This document shows positions 37,381 to 46,472 of a stretch of DNA of 64,000 nt, piece after piece (position 1 is the stretch's first letter; each line of letters begins with the position of its first letter). The position numbers and the translations under genes are program-made. Location: assembly GCF_000428585.1 (NCBI RefSeq), contig NZ_AUAF01000005.1:1-64000 (forward strand). Direction: 5' to 3'. The DNA comes from Zooshikella ganghwensis DSM 15267. GTDB lineage: Bacteria > Pseudomonadota > Gammaproteobacteria > Pseudomonadales > Zooshikellaceae. Under the pieces are notes generated by a model. The model worked only from the letters and a program-made list of their open reading frames with translations, ran no database searches and had not been told where the DNA came from.

Positions 37381-39912
37381 ATGGCGGACCCAATACCATC
37401 TCAATTAGCATGCTTCCACTGTGGTACACCTATTTCTGGAACACCACCCTACTCAGCTGAAATTGATGGCGAAAAACAACCGATGTGTTGTCCTGGCTGC
37501 CAGTTTGTTGCAGAGGCTATAGCGGGTGAAGGACTTGCTCATTATTACCAATATCGTACACAGCAAGCGCTAAAACCAGATCAAAAAAAGTCCCTAGTCA
37601 ACGATTACACTGTCTATGATCGTCAAGCGCTTCAAACACAGCTCGTTAAGCAGCTGGCTGACGGTCAATACCATGTGAGTCTAAGCATAGAAGGAATCAC
37701 TTGTGCTGCATGCATCTGGCTATTGGAAAAACACTTAAGTCAACTGCAAGGGGTTGTACAGGCTTCGGTTAACCTAACGACACATCGTGCCTTTATCCAA
37801 TACCAGCCAGAACAGCTGAAATTAAGCGAAATCATGCAGCATATCGCTTATATTGGCTACCTACCACACCCTTTTTCTATGGATAAGCAGCAACAGCTTG
37901 CCCAGCAGGAATACCGTAAATCTATTCGCCGTTTAGCTATTGCGGGAATCGGTACAATGCAGGTCATGATGTATGCTATTGCACTTTATGCTGGTGCTTT
38001 GCAAGGAATGGAAGACAGCTACCGTGATTTTATTCGTTGGGTTAGCTTTCTATTAGCAACACCTGTCGTATTTTACGCTGCACAACCCTTTTTTAAAGCT
38101 GCCTGGCGAGATGTCAAAGCACGTCACTTAAGCATGGATTTCCCTGTAGCGACAGCTATTGGTGCAGCCTATACAGCCAGTACCTGGGCTATGCTCACAG
38201 GTACTGGTGAAGTGTATTTTGACTCTGTTTGTATGTTCACTTTCTTTTTATTAGTCAGTCGTTTTCTGGAAATGCGTGCACGGCATCATACAACACAGCA
38301 TGGCTCAGGACTCTTAAAGCTTTTACCAGACAAAGCGACACGTGTTGATAGTGGTCAGGAACAGACCATAGCAGCAATAGAGGTTGAAAAAGGTTACACC
38401 TTGCGTATTAAGCCTGGCGAGCCGATCCCTGCAGATGGTGTTATCACCCAGGGAAGAACCACTTGTAATGAAGTCATGCTGACCGGCGAGTACTTGCCAG
38501 TTACAAAGCAAGTAAATGATACCGTGTTAGCAGGTACTCTCAATGTCGAGCACGCCATTGATATTCAAGTAACAGCAACCGGACAAACAACTCGACTGGC
38601 TCATATAGTTTCTTTACTGGAGCAAGCTCAACAGCAAAAACCACTGATTGCACAACTCGCTGACCGAGTGGCTAGCCATTTTGTGAGCGCAGTGATACTT
38701 ATCGCGATAGGCGTGTACAGCTACTGGTCACAGCATACTCCTGATGATGCCTTTTGGATTACACTCGCGGTCCTGGTGGTTACCTGCCCTTGTGCACTTT
38801 CACTCGCCACCCCAACTGCACTCACTGCAGCTACCGGAAAGCTCTACCAGCAAGGGATATTAATTACTGGCAGCCGCGTCTTAGAGTCACTGACTCATGT
38901 GAACCATATTGTTTTTGATAAGACAGGTACGCTTACCGAAGGCAGGCTTACTCTGGAGCAAGTTATTCCCACAAGTAAGACATTGTCGGCAGACGCAATC
39001 CTGGATTATGTTGCTGCGCTTGAGGCCCACTCTGAACACCCAATCGCTAAAACGTTTGCAGAACGAACAACTCCGATTCGTGCACAAAATGTCACAAATC
39101 ATCCAGGGTATGGTATTGAAGGCAGTATCGCTTACCCTCTAACAAATATGCATAGTAAGCGCATCGAATCACAAGCAGAACAGCGATACCGGGTTGGTAA
39201 ACCTGCATTCATTTGCTCATGGCTAAACATTCCCTTACTTGAGCCTCCAGAACCAACAGGACAATGGCTTCTCTTTGCCAGTAGAAAAGAAGTGTTAGGC
39301 TGGATAAAGCTGGCAGATACCCTCCGGCCAGATAGCGCCCACACCATTAGTGGTTTACATCAGCAAAACATGCAACTTAGCTTGCTTAGTGGCGATCAAT
39401 CACTTGTCGTTAAGCGTGTTGCAGAATCCCTGTCAATATCATCCTGGCAAGCTAATATGACGCCAGAAGATAAGCTTGCCCAACTAAAAACTCTGCAAAA
39501 ACAGGGTGAAAATGTATTAATGGTCGGCGATGGAATCAACGACGTCCCCGTTCTTGCAGCTGCAAACGTATCAGCGTCATTGGGGTGTGGTAGTGATTTA
39601 GCCAAAAATACCTCTGATATTGTCCTGCTAAACAACCAGTTAAGCAGTCTCCTCACGGTATTTGATACTGCCAAACAAACCCGTAATACTATTCGAGCCA
39701 ATTTAATCTGGGCACTGAGTTATAATATTGTCGCTTTACCTTTAGCCGCTTGTGGTATTATCCAGCCCTGGATGGCCGCCATTGGTATGGCAAGCAGCTC
39801 ACTGCTTGTTGTCGCAAATGCTTTACGTTTGACGCGAACAACCAGCTCTCTGAACGTCAGCACTGCTCAAGCTCAACCATCTCAAATACCACCTTTGGAG
39901 ACTGTCCCCTGA
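37381..39912 (+). CDS. ccoI: Copper-exporting P1B-type ATPase CcoI (FixI/CtpA)
   Basis: An 843-residue copper pump that supplies Cu to cbb3 oxidase across the inner membrane. It has an N-terminal Cys-rich segment (CFHCGTP, CCPGC), a heavy-metal domain with GITCAACIW, about eight membrane segments, the ion site CPCAL, the phosphorylation motif DKTGTLTEG, the HP dipeptide (SEHPIAK), and GDGINDVPVL. All key residues are intact. It lies in ccoGHIS, with ccoS 19 bases after its stop. It is slow-turnover and distinct from CopA by its gene context and the Cys-rich N-terminus. Confidence 0.96.
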   Translation: MADPIPSQLACFHCGTPISGTPPYSAEIDGEKQPMCCPGCQFVAEAIAGEGLAHYYQYRTQQALKPDQKKSLVNDYTVYDRQALQTQLVKQLADGQYHVSLSIEGITCAACIWLLEKHLSQLQGVVQASVNLTTHRAFIQYQPEQLKLSEIMQHIAYIGYLPHPFSMDKQQQLAQQEYRKSIRRLAIAGIGTMQVMMYAIALYAGALQGMEDSYRDFIRWVSFLLATPVVFYAAQPFFKAAWRDVKARHLSMDFPVATAIGAAYTASTWAMLTGTGEVYFDSVCMFTFFLLVSRFLEMRARHHTTQHGSGLLKLLPDKATRVDSGQEQTIAAIEVEKGYTLRIKPGEPIPADGVITQGRTTCNEVMLTGEYLPVTKQVNDTVLAGTLNVEHAIDIQVTATGQTTRLAHIVSLLEQAQQQKPLIAQLADRVASHFVSAVILIAIGVYSYWSQHTPDDAFWITLAVLVVTCPCALSLATPTALTAATGKLYQQGILITGSRVLESLTHVNHIVFDKTGTLTEGRLTLEQVIPTSKTLSADAILDYVAALEAHSEHPIAKTFAERTTPIRAQNVTNHPGYGIEGSIAYPLTNMHSKRIESQAEQRYRVGKPAFICSWLNIPLLEPPEPTGQWLLFASRKEVLGWIKLADTLRPDSAHTISGLHQQNMQLSLLSGDQSLVVKRVAESLSISSWQANMTPEDKLAQLKTLQKQGENVLMVGDGINDVPVLAAANVSASLGCGSDLAKNTSDIVLLNNQLSSLLTVFDTAKQTRNTIRANLIWALSYNIVALPLAACGIIQPWMAAIGMASSSLLVVANALRLTRTTSSLNVSTAQAQPSQIPPLETVP

Positions 39913-39931
39913 TAAGAGAACAAGTGTATTT

Positions 39932-40129
39932 ATGGACATTATCTATTTACTTATGCCTCTCGCACTCATTTTTGTAGCTGTTGCTGTGTGGGCGTTTTTC
40001 TGGGCAGTTGATGATGGACAATATGATGACTTAGAAAGCCCAAGCCATAGCATCCTTTTTGATCAAGAACCTTCTGCTCAAAAAACCACAACATCAATAT
40101 CAACATCAGAAAACAAAGCGAATGATTGA
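39932..40129 (+). CDS. ccoS: cbb3 oxidase maturation protein CcoS
   Basis: A 65-residue protein with one membrane segment (LMPLALIFVAVAVWAFFWAV) followed by the typical DDGQYDDLESPSHSILFD, which is the CcoS signature. It is needed for cofactor insertion into the oxidase. Its end overlaps the start of the next gene by 8 bases. Confidence 0.94.
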   Translation: MDIIYLLMPLALIFVAVAVWAFFWAVDDGQYDDLESPSHSILFDQEPSAQKTTTSISTSENKAND

Positions 40130-40850
40130 CGCTAGTAGTTTCACCACAGCCTTCCTGCTAGGGGTATTTGGCGCAGGTCACTGCCTAGGCATGTGTGGTG
40201 GTTTAATGGGAGCACTTGCACTATCAACTCCCTCAGGAAGCTCTTCAAGCATTTATCTTGCACTTTTTAACTTAGGCCGAATTATCAGCTATGCCCTGGC
40301 CGGTTTATTACTTGGCTCATTGGGCTGGGCTATTCAGTCGCTAGGGCTGGGTACAGGCCTACGCACTGTAGCCGGACTGTTATTAGTTGCAATGGGGCTA
40401 TACCTGGCAAACTGGTGGCGTGGATTAACCTATTTGGAAAAAGCTGGTGGACGTCTTTGGCAGAAGATTAAACCTCTCACTCAAAAATTCATGCCTCTTA
40501 AATCATTCAAACACGCGTTTGTTTTGGGTGGACTTTGGGGATGGTTGCCCTGTGGACTGGTGTATAGTTCACTAACCTGGGCTGCTGCCAGTGGCAGTGC
40601 CTGGAACGCTGCTACCTTAATGATGGCCTTTGGACTAGGTACACTTCCTGTCATGATAGCCTCAGGTTTATTTGCTCAACAGCTTCATCGTTTGCTCGAT
40701 AGCCATGGTGTTCGCCAGCTATTGGGTATTTCTGTTATTCTTTTTGGTTGCTGGACTATACCCGGCCCTCACCAAGCTTGGCTTATGTCAATTACTCAAT
40801 CATTATTACCAAATAATGACACCCCCATTACACATCATATGTCGCATTAG
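40122..40850 (+). CDS. TauE/SafE-like membrane protein linked to cbb3 genes
   Basis: A 242-residue inner-membrane protein from ATG at 40122, overlapping the ccoS stop (ATGATTGA). About six hydrophobic segments are seen, with GAGHCLGMCGGLMGAL at the start and GGLWGWLPCGLVYSSL in the middle. Such Cys/His-rich sequences are typical of the DsbD/SafE-like group found between ccoS and hemN in pseudomonads. The paired CxxxC and PCG motifs suggest metal or thiol chemistry, perhaps copper handling for the oxidase, but this is inferred. An upstream start at 40059 lies inside ccoS and is unlikely. Confidence 0.85.
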   Translation: MIDASSFTTAFLLGVFGAGHCLGMCGGLMGALALSTPSGSSSSIYLALFNLGRIISYALAGLLLGSLGWAIQSLGLGTGLRTVAGLLLVAMGLYLANWWRGLTYLEKAGGRLWQKIKPLTQKFMPLKSFKHAFVLGGLWGWLPCGLVYSSLTWAAASGSAWNAATLMMAFGLGTLPVMIASGLFAQQLHRLLDSHGVRQLLGISVILFGCWTIPGPHQAWLMSITQSLLPNNDTPITHHMSH

Positions 40851-40881
40851 TTGTTTTAACTGGCACCTAGCTAGATTGCGC

Positions 40882-40895
40882 TTGATGCACATCAA
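40882..40895. promoter_or_regulatory. Perfect ANR/FNR box upstream of hemN
   Basis: TTGATGCACATCAA is an exact match to TTGAT-N4-ATCAA, 65 bases before the hemN start. This spacing suits activation from a site near -41.5 of a promoter starting about 30 bases before the gene. The regulator gene lies one gene downstream. Anaerobic activation of hemN is known in related bacteria. Confidence 0.85.
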
Positions 40896-40960
40896 GACAA
40901 ACCACACCAAACGTACCTAAACTGACCTCCTGAATATGATTAGGAGAGGCAGCTTTAATT

Positions 40961-42343
40961 ATGGTGCAAGCGCTTGAGTGGGACAGTCAATTGATTCACC
41001 GCTATGCAGTAAACGGTCCAAGGTATACTTCGTACCCTACTGCCGTTGAATTTACTGCACCATTCTCTGAGGTTGACTATTTGAATGCTGCAAAGCAAAG
41101 CAAGCAGCTAAATACACCTCTTTCACTTTATTTTCATATACCTTTTTGCGCTAATATTTGTTACTACTGCGCTTGTAATAAAGTTGTTACAAAGCAACGT
41201 TCTCAGGCTGTCAGTTACATTAAAAACCTGATTCGCGAAATGCATTTTCATGCAGAATATTTTGGTCAACGAGAAGTAACACAATTACACTGGGGAGGAG
41301 GAACACCTACCTACTTAAGCTTAGAACTTATGCAACAGTTAATGGAAAAAACAAACGATTATTTCCAACTTGTTGATGATGCGAGTGCTGATTACTCAAT
41401 AGAAATAGATCCAAGAGAAGCTGACTGGGCAACGATGGGCCACTTGCGTCAGTTAGGCTTCAATCGAATTAGCCTGGGAATTCAGGATTTTAACCCTGTC
41501 GTGCAACAGGCAGTAAACAGAGTTCAAACCGAAGAAGAAACATTAGCAGTTATTGATGCTGCCCGTACATTAAGTTTCAAGTCAGTGAACGTAGACTTGA
41601 TATATGGGTTACCTCATCAAAGCACTCAAAGCTTTTTGACAAGCTTAGATAAGGTCCTTGAACTGGCACCTAATCGTCTCTCAATCTTCAATTATGCACA
41701 CCTCCCTGAGCGATTTAAACCACAACGTCGTATCAGTGAAAAAGACCTACCCTCACCAGCTGAAAAGCTTTCCATTCTGAAGCACACCATTGAGCACCTT
41801 ATCGATGCTGGTTATGTGTATATCGGGATGGATCACTTTGCACTGCCTGATGATGAGCTGACAGAAGCTAAAGTCACAGGGCAACTGCACCGCAATTTTC
41901 AAGGCTATACGACGCATAAAGCGTGTGACTTACTTGGTTTAGGCTGCTCTGCAATAAGCCAGGTTGGTGATACTTACTGGCAAAACCACAGTAAGCTAGA
42001 TAACTACAGCCAACAGGTCAATCAAAACACCTTTCCATTTCAGCGAGGCTTTGTTTTATCTACAGAAGACTCACTGCGAAGAGAGGTCATCAGTCAGCTG
42101 ATTTGTCACTTTGAGCTAAACACTCAGCAAATTGAGCAGCAGTTTGGGATTGATTTTAACCGGCATTTTGCTTATGAGCTAGACGCTTTACAACTGATGG
42201 CAGAAGATGGCTTGCTGACTATTAGTGAGGATAATCTTACTGTTAACCCCAAAGGCCAACTATTAATTCGCAATATATGTATGGTATTTGACCAATACTT
42301 AACCAGAAATAATGAAACAACACGCTTTTCAAAAGTAATATGA
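40961..42343 (+). CDS. hemN: Oxygen-independent coproporphyrinogen III oxidase
   Basis: A 460-residue radical-SAM enzyme that converts coproporphyrinogen III to protoporphyrinogen IX without oxygen, a step in haem synthesis. The radical-SAM cluster motif CxxxCxxC is seen in PFCANICYYCACNK (about residues 63-76), followed by the glycine-rich HWGGGTPTYL. The typical opening RYAVNGPRYTSYPTA marks true HemN rather than HemW. A perfect FNR box lies upstream. It supplies haem for the oxidase cluster when oxygen is low. Confidence 0.97.
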   Translation: MVQALEWDSQLIHRYAVNGPRYTSYPTAVEFTAPFSEVDYLNAAKQSKQLNTPLSLYFHIPFCANICYYCACNKVVTKQRSQAVSYIKNLIREMHFHAEYFGQREVTQLHWGGGTPTYLSLELMQQLMEKTNDYFQLVDDASADYSIEIDPREADWATMGHLRQLGFNRISLGIQDFNPVVQQAVNRVQTEEETLAVIDAARTLSFKSVNVDLIYGLPHQSTQSFLTSLDKVLELAPNRLSIFNYAHLPERFKPQRRISEKDLPSPAEKLSILKHTIEHLIDAGYVYIGMDHFALPDDELTEAKVTGQLHRNFQGYTTHKACDLLGLGCSAISQVGDTYWQNHSKLDNYSQQVNQNTFPFQRGFVLSTEDSLRREVISQLICHFELNTQQIEQQFGIDFNRHFAYELDALQLMAEDGLLTISEDNLTVNPKGQLLIRNICMVFDQYLTRNNETTRFSKVI

Positions 42344-42458
42344 ACGCATCTTAGTAATTCCCGTTGGAGTTTTTAGTAGTTTCCCCTACAATAGCCTCTA
42401 ATCAGATACTAGCATTAAACATATATGACGACGGAAGTTGATTAGAGGCCCTCACAGC

Positions 42459-43220
42459 ATGACGTCGAAACCTACTGTAAAACACTTAAATCAGGTGGCC
42501 TGTAAAGACTGTGCCCTGCAGCCTCTTTGCCTGCCTATTGCTTTAAACACTGAAGATATTGATTTACTTGATAAAATTATCAAGCGGGGACGCCCTTTGC
42601 GCAAGGGAGAACACCTGTTTCTTGAAGGAGATAAGTTTGCTTCCATTTATGCTGTTCGCTCTGGCGCCCTAAAAACCTATACCTCTACTAATGACGGTGA
42701 TGAGCAAATCACAGGCTTTCATTTGCCTAGTGAGTTAGTGGGAATGAGTGGCGTTGACAGTGATGCCTACCCCGTTTCTGCTCAGGCTATTGAAACTACG
42801 ACTGTTTGCGAAATTCCATTTGATCGTTTAGATGAGCTTGCGGAATCTTTGCCTGAATTACGCCGCCAATTAATGCGCATCATGAGTAAAGAGATTCGTG
42901 AAGATCAACAAATGATGCTGTTGTTAAGCAAAAAAAATGCTGATGAGCGTATTGCTACTTTTTTAGTCAATCTGGCAACACGGTTTAGACGTCGTGGGTA
43001 CTCCTCTCAGTCCTTTCGACTTCCCATGTCCCGCAATGAAATGGGTAACTACCTAGGGCTTGCTGTTGAAACAGTCAGTCGCGTTTTCACCCGCTTCCAA
43101 AAAAATGGCTTAATTGTCGCTAACGGTAAAGAAGTCAAAGTTGTTGATCCTATCAACTTATGCTCTTTAGCAGGGGGAAAGCCTGTTGAAGTTAAAAAAA
43201 ATGGCAGCACTGACACCTAA
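42459..43220 (+). CDS. anr: Oxygen-sensing regulator Anr/Fnr
   Basis: A 253-residue Crp/Fnr-type regulator. It has the four Cys for the oxygen-labile [4Fe-4S] cluster at C15, C18, C24 ([10 protein letters not shown]) and C117 ([12 protein letters not shown]), a cyclic-nucleotide-like beta barrel, and the recognition helix [11 protein letters not shown], whose E--SR residues read TTGAT half-sites. The best start is ATG at 42459 with AGAGG at 42444-42448; an upstream TTG at 42438 would add 7 residues. In pseudomonads the orthologue is called Anr and sits in the same order between hemN and apt. It probably controls the boxes at 31378 and 40882. Confidence 0.96.
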   Translation: MTSKPTVKHLNQVACKDCALQPLCLPIALNTEDIDLLDKIIKRGRPLRKGEHLFLEGDKFASIYAVRSGALKTYTSTNDGDEQITGFHLPSELVGMSGVDSDAYPVSAQAIETTTVCEIPFDRLDELAESLPELRRQLMRIMSKEIREDQQMMLLLSKKNADERIATFLVNLATRFRRRGYSSQSFRLPMSRNEMGNYLGLAVETVSRVFTRFQKNGLIVANGKEVKVVDPINLCSLAGGKPVEVKKNGSTDT

Positions 43221-43240
43221 CAATAAGTAACCCGCTCCTC

Positions 43241-43774
43241 ATGATTTTTGACGAATATTACATTAAGTCACTGATTCGTAGTGTACATGACTGGCCTGCG
43301 CCTGGAGTTATCTTTCGTGATATCACTCCTCTTTTCCAGTCACCTAAAGCACAACGAATGGTCATCGATAGCTTGATACAACGCTATGTTGACACAGAAA
43401 TAACCCATATTGCTGCCCTTGATGCGCGTGGTTTTTTGCCAGGAGCGGTTATCGCCTATGCATTGAACAAACCACTCGTATTGCTTCGTAAACAAGGTAA
43501 ACTTCCTGCAGAAACAGAAACTGAAACTTATGACCTAGAGTATGGACAAGCTACCATTGAGGTGCAGCGCGGAGCTTTGGATCCAGGCAACTCTGTCTTG
43601 CTTATTGATGATTTAATTGCAACAGGTGGAACTCTACTCGCTGCCGCTACATTAATCAGGCGTTTAGGTGCTCACGTATATGAAGCCGCAGCGATTATCG
43701 ATTTACCTGACTTAGGTGGCAGCACAAAGTTGCAAGATGCCAATATTCCAACGTTTACACTCTGCGCATTTTAA
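43241..43774 (+). CDS. apt: Adenine phosphoribosyltransferase
   Basis: A 177-residue cytoplasmic enzyme that makes AMP from adenine and PRPP (purine salvage). Key motifs are [23 protein letters not shown], the flexible-loop [11 protein letters not shown] and the PRPP-binding [17 protein letters not shown]. The length is usual for Apt. It lies 20 bases after anr, in the same direction and possibly cotranscribed. Confidence 0.97.
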   Translation: MIFDEYYIKSLIRSVHDWPAPGVIFRDITPLFQSPKAQRMVIDSLIQRYVDTEITHIAALDARGFLPGAVIAYALNKPLVLLRKQGKLPAETETETYDLEYGQATIEVQRGALDPGNSVLLIDDLIATGGTLLAAATLIRRLGAHVYEAAAIIDLPDLGGSTKLQDANIPTFTLCAF

Positions 43775-43986
43775 ATTTTAGCCGCCCCCTATCTCAACCC
43801 AAAGTCGACCCTGCCAGGCAAATAGCCTGGTAGGTAGCTGTTTTCCAGCCTTTTAATAAGCAAAACAGTCATCGTATCATTTGGCAAATTAGCTCCACAT
43901 CATCCAAATCTTCACCTTTCCGTCATACTTTTGTCTTTAAAAAAACATACTTGTTTGAATAATTGACACCATCATCCAAAGAGGTC

Positions 43987-44022
43987 ATGGCTAAAATAAT
44001 GCTGTTTGATTTACAGGAGTAA
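43987..44022 (+). CDS. Micro-ORF of 11 codons (tentative)
   Basis: ATG at 43987 with AGAGG 4 bases upstream encodes MAKIMLFDLQE, then TAA. Its final codons include CAGGAG, which forms the ribosome site of the next micro-ORF. It is too short to judge by homology and could be a leader peptide or chance. Confidence 0.25.
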   Translation: MAKIMLFDLQE

Positions 44023-44027
44023 ATTCA

Positions 44028-44084
44028 ATGGCTAGTTTTGCTATGCACATGAGCAAAAATCGTAAACTCAATACGTTACAGTGA
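44028..44084 (+). CDS. Micro-ORF of 18 codons (tentative)
   Basis: ATG at 44028 with AGGAG 8 bases upstream encodes MASFAMHMSKNRKLNTLQ, then TGA. A run CTTTTTTAAAAAATAG follows. The good ribosome site and placement after another micro-ORF make it worth noting, but coding is unproven. Confidence 0.28.
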   Translation: MASFAMHMSKNRKLNTLQ

Positions 44085-44229
44085 CTTTTTTAAAAAATAG
44101 GCTAGGTTAATGGGAAAGGTAATTATAAAAACAAGTTATTACTTTCCATAAACAGCCCTATCTGTAGATTGGTCAATATTATGCATGGCTTCCCATATAG
44201 ATTTTGGGCTGCGATAAGAGAGTGAGACC

Positions 44230-44724
44230 ATGGGAATCTGTCCAGATGAACTTCGCCACTATGTTATTAAACCCACATTAGACTATATCGATATGTGGTC
44301 CCCTTTTGCCGAAAACCTGTTGTTGGGCACCGCGGCTCAAGAAAGTGGTTTAGGCTTCTACTTAAAGCGTCATAAGCAACGTTCATTAGGCATCTACTGT
44401 ATTACACCAATGATGCATAAAAATATTTGGGACCGGTACTTAGTTAAGCACTCTGACTTAGCGAGTAAAATTCGTGGATTGGCCAGCCAGCACGAGTTTC
44501 TTGCTAATCCTCATGCCGAACTTGCCACAAATTTGTCCTATGCCACGGCAATAGCTTGGTTAATATATAAACGAAACCAAAATTTTATTGAGTCTGAGCC
44601 CAGTAACATTTATATGCTAGCCAAATGCTGGCGACGTTTTTATCATGTTAGACCCCAAGCCCATCTAGAGTCGTTTATACAGCATTATCAGACTTTAATT
44701 TTAAATAACAGCGAAGCAGCATAA
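44230..44724 (+). CDS. Phage-type lysozyme-like protein, stand-alone
   Basis: A 164-residue protein with LLLGTAAQESGLGFYL, then SLGIYCITPMMHKNIWDRYL, and later AIAWLIYKR and CWRRFYH. This is the pattern of phage structural proteins with a lysozyme-like fold, in which the Glu of AQES would be the catalytic acid. No signal peptide is seen. No phage genes surround it, so it may be a domesticated or remnant phage gene. Enzyme activity is not proven. Confidence 0.55.
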   Translation: MGICPDELRHYVIKPTLDYIDMWSPFAENLLLGTAAQESGLGFYLKRHKQRSLGIYCITPMMHKNIWDRYLVKHSDLASKIRGLASQHEFLANPHAELATNLSYATAIAWLIYKRNQNFIESEPSNIYMLAKCWRRFYHVRPQAHLESFIQHYQTLILNNSEAA

Positions 44725-44746
44725 CAGCTATCACGGGGACTGATCC

Positions 44747-45925
44747 ATGCATATTTTAATTGCACCGGATTCATTTAAAGGATCGCTGACAGCCTTAGAA
44801 ATATGTCAAACATGTACCTCTGCAATTCTCTCAATAGCGCCTAATACTCAAATTACTTCATTTCCCCTTGCAGACGGTGGTGAAGGGACTGTTGATGCCT
44901 TTTTACATAATGCTGGAGGACAAAAAATCAACCTGACAGTGACAGGTCCATTAAATAAACCTATTGATGCCTTTTACGGTATTTTGGCTGACAATAAAAC
45001 AGCTATTATTGAAATGGCAAGCTGCGCAGGACTACCTCTTCTTACCCCAGAACAACAAAACCCACTTTATACCACAACTAAAGGTGTTGGCGAGCTTATA
45101 CTCAATGCGCTCGATAGGCAGTGTAATAAAGTCATATTAGGGCTGGGGGGAAGCGCAACCCATGATGGCGGTGCAGGTGCTTTAAGTGCTTTAGGTTATG
45201 AGTTTCTTGATGAGCAGCAGCAGCCTATTCCAGCCGGGGCCGAAGGCTTACTTAAGCTATGCTCTATTAACACAGCCAACTTAGACCCTAGAGTTGAAAA
45301 CACAGAGTTTATCATTGCGAGTGATGTAAAAAATCCTCTTTTGGGAGAGCATGGTGCAGCCAGTGTATTTGGGCCTCAAAAAGGCGCAACCCCTGAAATG
45401 ATTCCGACTCTGGATCTTGCGGTCAACAACCTTATTCAACTACTCGCCCAGCACTTTGATATACCCGCTGCTGAGATCATTCAACAGCCAGGAGCTGGCG
45501 CAGCAGGAGGAATGGGAGCAGGCTTACTGACCAGTTTGCCCAACGCATCAATTCATTCAGGCTTCGAAGTCATCGCACAATACTTAAGCTTAACCGATTT
45601 ATTTAAACATGGTGAGCTTGACTTAGTGATCACTGCAGAAGGACAGATCAACCAGCAGACCTCTCAAGGGAAGCTTCCTGTAGGCGTAGCCAAACTTGCC
45701 AGTCAGTACAATATCCCCGTCATTGCCCTCGTCGGTAGTATTGGTAAAGGTGCTGAGCTTACACATGAACAAGGTATCACCAGTATTTTTAGTATTATTA
45801 ACCAACCTATGCCTCTTGAGCATGCTGTCACGCATGCTGATGAACTTCTTCACCAAACCATGCGTGAAATTTTCCGACTAGTGCGAGCTTTTCATACCGA
45901 AAAAGCTTCTGGTCAAAAGGGCTGA
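44747..45925 (+). CDS. Glycerate kinase (GlxK/GarK family)
   Basis: A 392-residue cytoplasmic enzyme that phosphorylates glycerate to 2-phosphoglycerate, linking glyoxylate or glucarate breakdown to glycolysis. Motifs are the opening APDSFKGSLTALE, PLADGGEGTVDA, VILGLGGSATHDGGAGAL, and GAGAAGGMGAGL. Length and motifs fit the type-2 glycerate kinase family; I cannot decide between garK and glxK. It lies 22 bases after the lysozyme-like gene, perhaps by chance. Confidence 0.93.
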   Translation: MHILIAPDSFKGSLTALEICQTCTSAILSIAPNTQITSFPLADGGEGTVDAFLHNAGGQKINLTVTGPLNKPIDAFYGILADNKTAIIEMASCAGLPLLTPEQQNPLYTTTKGVGELILNALDRQCNKVILGLGGSATHDGGAGALSALGYEFLDEQQQPIPAGAEGLLKLCSINTANLDPRVENTEFIIASDVKNPLLGEHGAASVFGPQKGATPEMIPTLDLAVNNLIQLLAQHFDIPAAEIIQQPGAGAAGGMGAGLLTSLPNASIHSGFEVIAQYLSLTDLFKHGELDLVITAEGQINQQTSQGKLPVGVAKLASQYNIPVIALVGSIGKGAELTHEQGITSIFSIINQPMPLEHAVTHADELLHQTMREIFRLVRAFHTEKASGQKG

Positions 45926-45982
45926 TAACTTTTTTAAAAAGTAAAAGTTAAAGATGGGTTGCAAACTCAACGTTCTTTATAA

Positions 45983-46318
45983 CTAGCGATTCATCGCTTG
46001 CTGTTGGTCCGCACAACGAATACAGCGCGCAGTATAAGGCATGATTTCCAGCCGGGCCTCAGGAATAGCTTGGCCACAGTGCTCACAGGTGCCATATTCA
46101 TCCTCATCTATGCGCTGTATTGCCTGCTTGACTTGGCGAAGCTCTTGCACAGCCTCATGCCCCAGTGCCTCCATAACTTCATCATTCTCACGCTCTTGAG
46201 CCTGTTCAGACCAGTCTTTATTCGCACTTTGTTGCATGTTTTGTTTAATCCGCTCAATGCGCTGTGTTAGCTCATTTTCTCGCGTTTTCAACCGCTGCTT
46301 TAGTGAGTGATAATCCAT
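45983..46318 (-). CDS. DksA/TraR-type zinc-finger protein
   Basis: A 111-residue protein with an N-terminal coiled coil (LKTRENELTQRIERI) and a C-terminal zinc finger (CEHCGQAIPEARLEIMPY, then CIRC). It resembles DksA paralogues that enter the RNA polymerase secondary channel. At 111 residues it is shorter than DksA (about 150) and more like the TraR/YbiI group. The acidic DxxDxA tip of true DksA is not evident, so its effect on transcription may differ. It is cytoplasmic. Confidence 0.82.
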   Translation of the reverse strand: MDYHSLKQRLKTRENELTQRIERIKQNMQQSANKDWSEQAQERENDEVMEALGHEAVQELRQVKQAIQRIDEDEYGTCEHCGQAIPEARLEIMPYTARCIRCADQQQAMNR

Positions 46319-46472
46319 TGACTTTCTCCTTAAAGTCTCCTGCTTACCTTCAAAGCTAGAAAAGAAGTGTATTAGCCAGCTATCACGTAAAGCTTGTAGG
46401 GCTACTTATCAGCTTAAAAGGGTTTCTGTATAATGTACGGCTATTTGTCAGCTTGGAAGTAATGTAAACACC

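Larger units (their letters stand above)
43775..44229 (+). other. Intergenic stretch with hairpin and two micro-ORFs
   Basis: About 455 bases. A hairpin TGCCAGGC-AAATA-GCCTGGTA (43812-43832) follows apt and may end its transcript, although no full T-run follows. Two very short frames with ribosome sites are described separately (43987-44084). Nothing else is seen. Confidence 0.4.
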
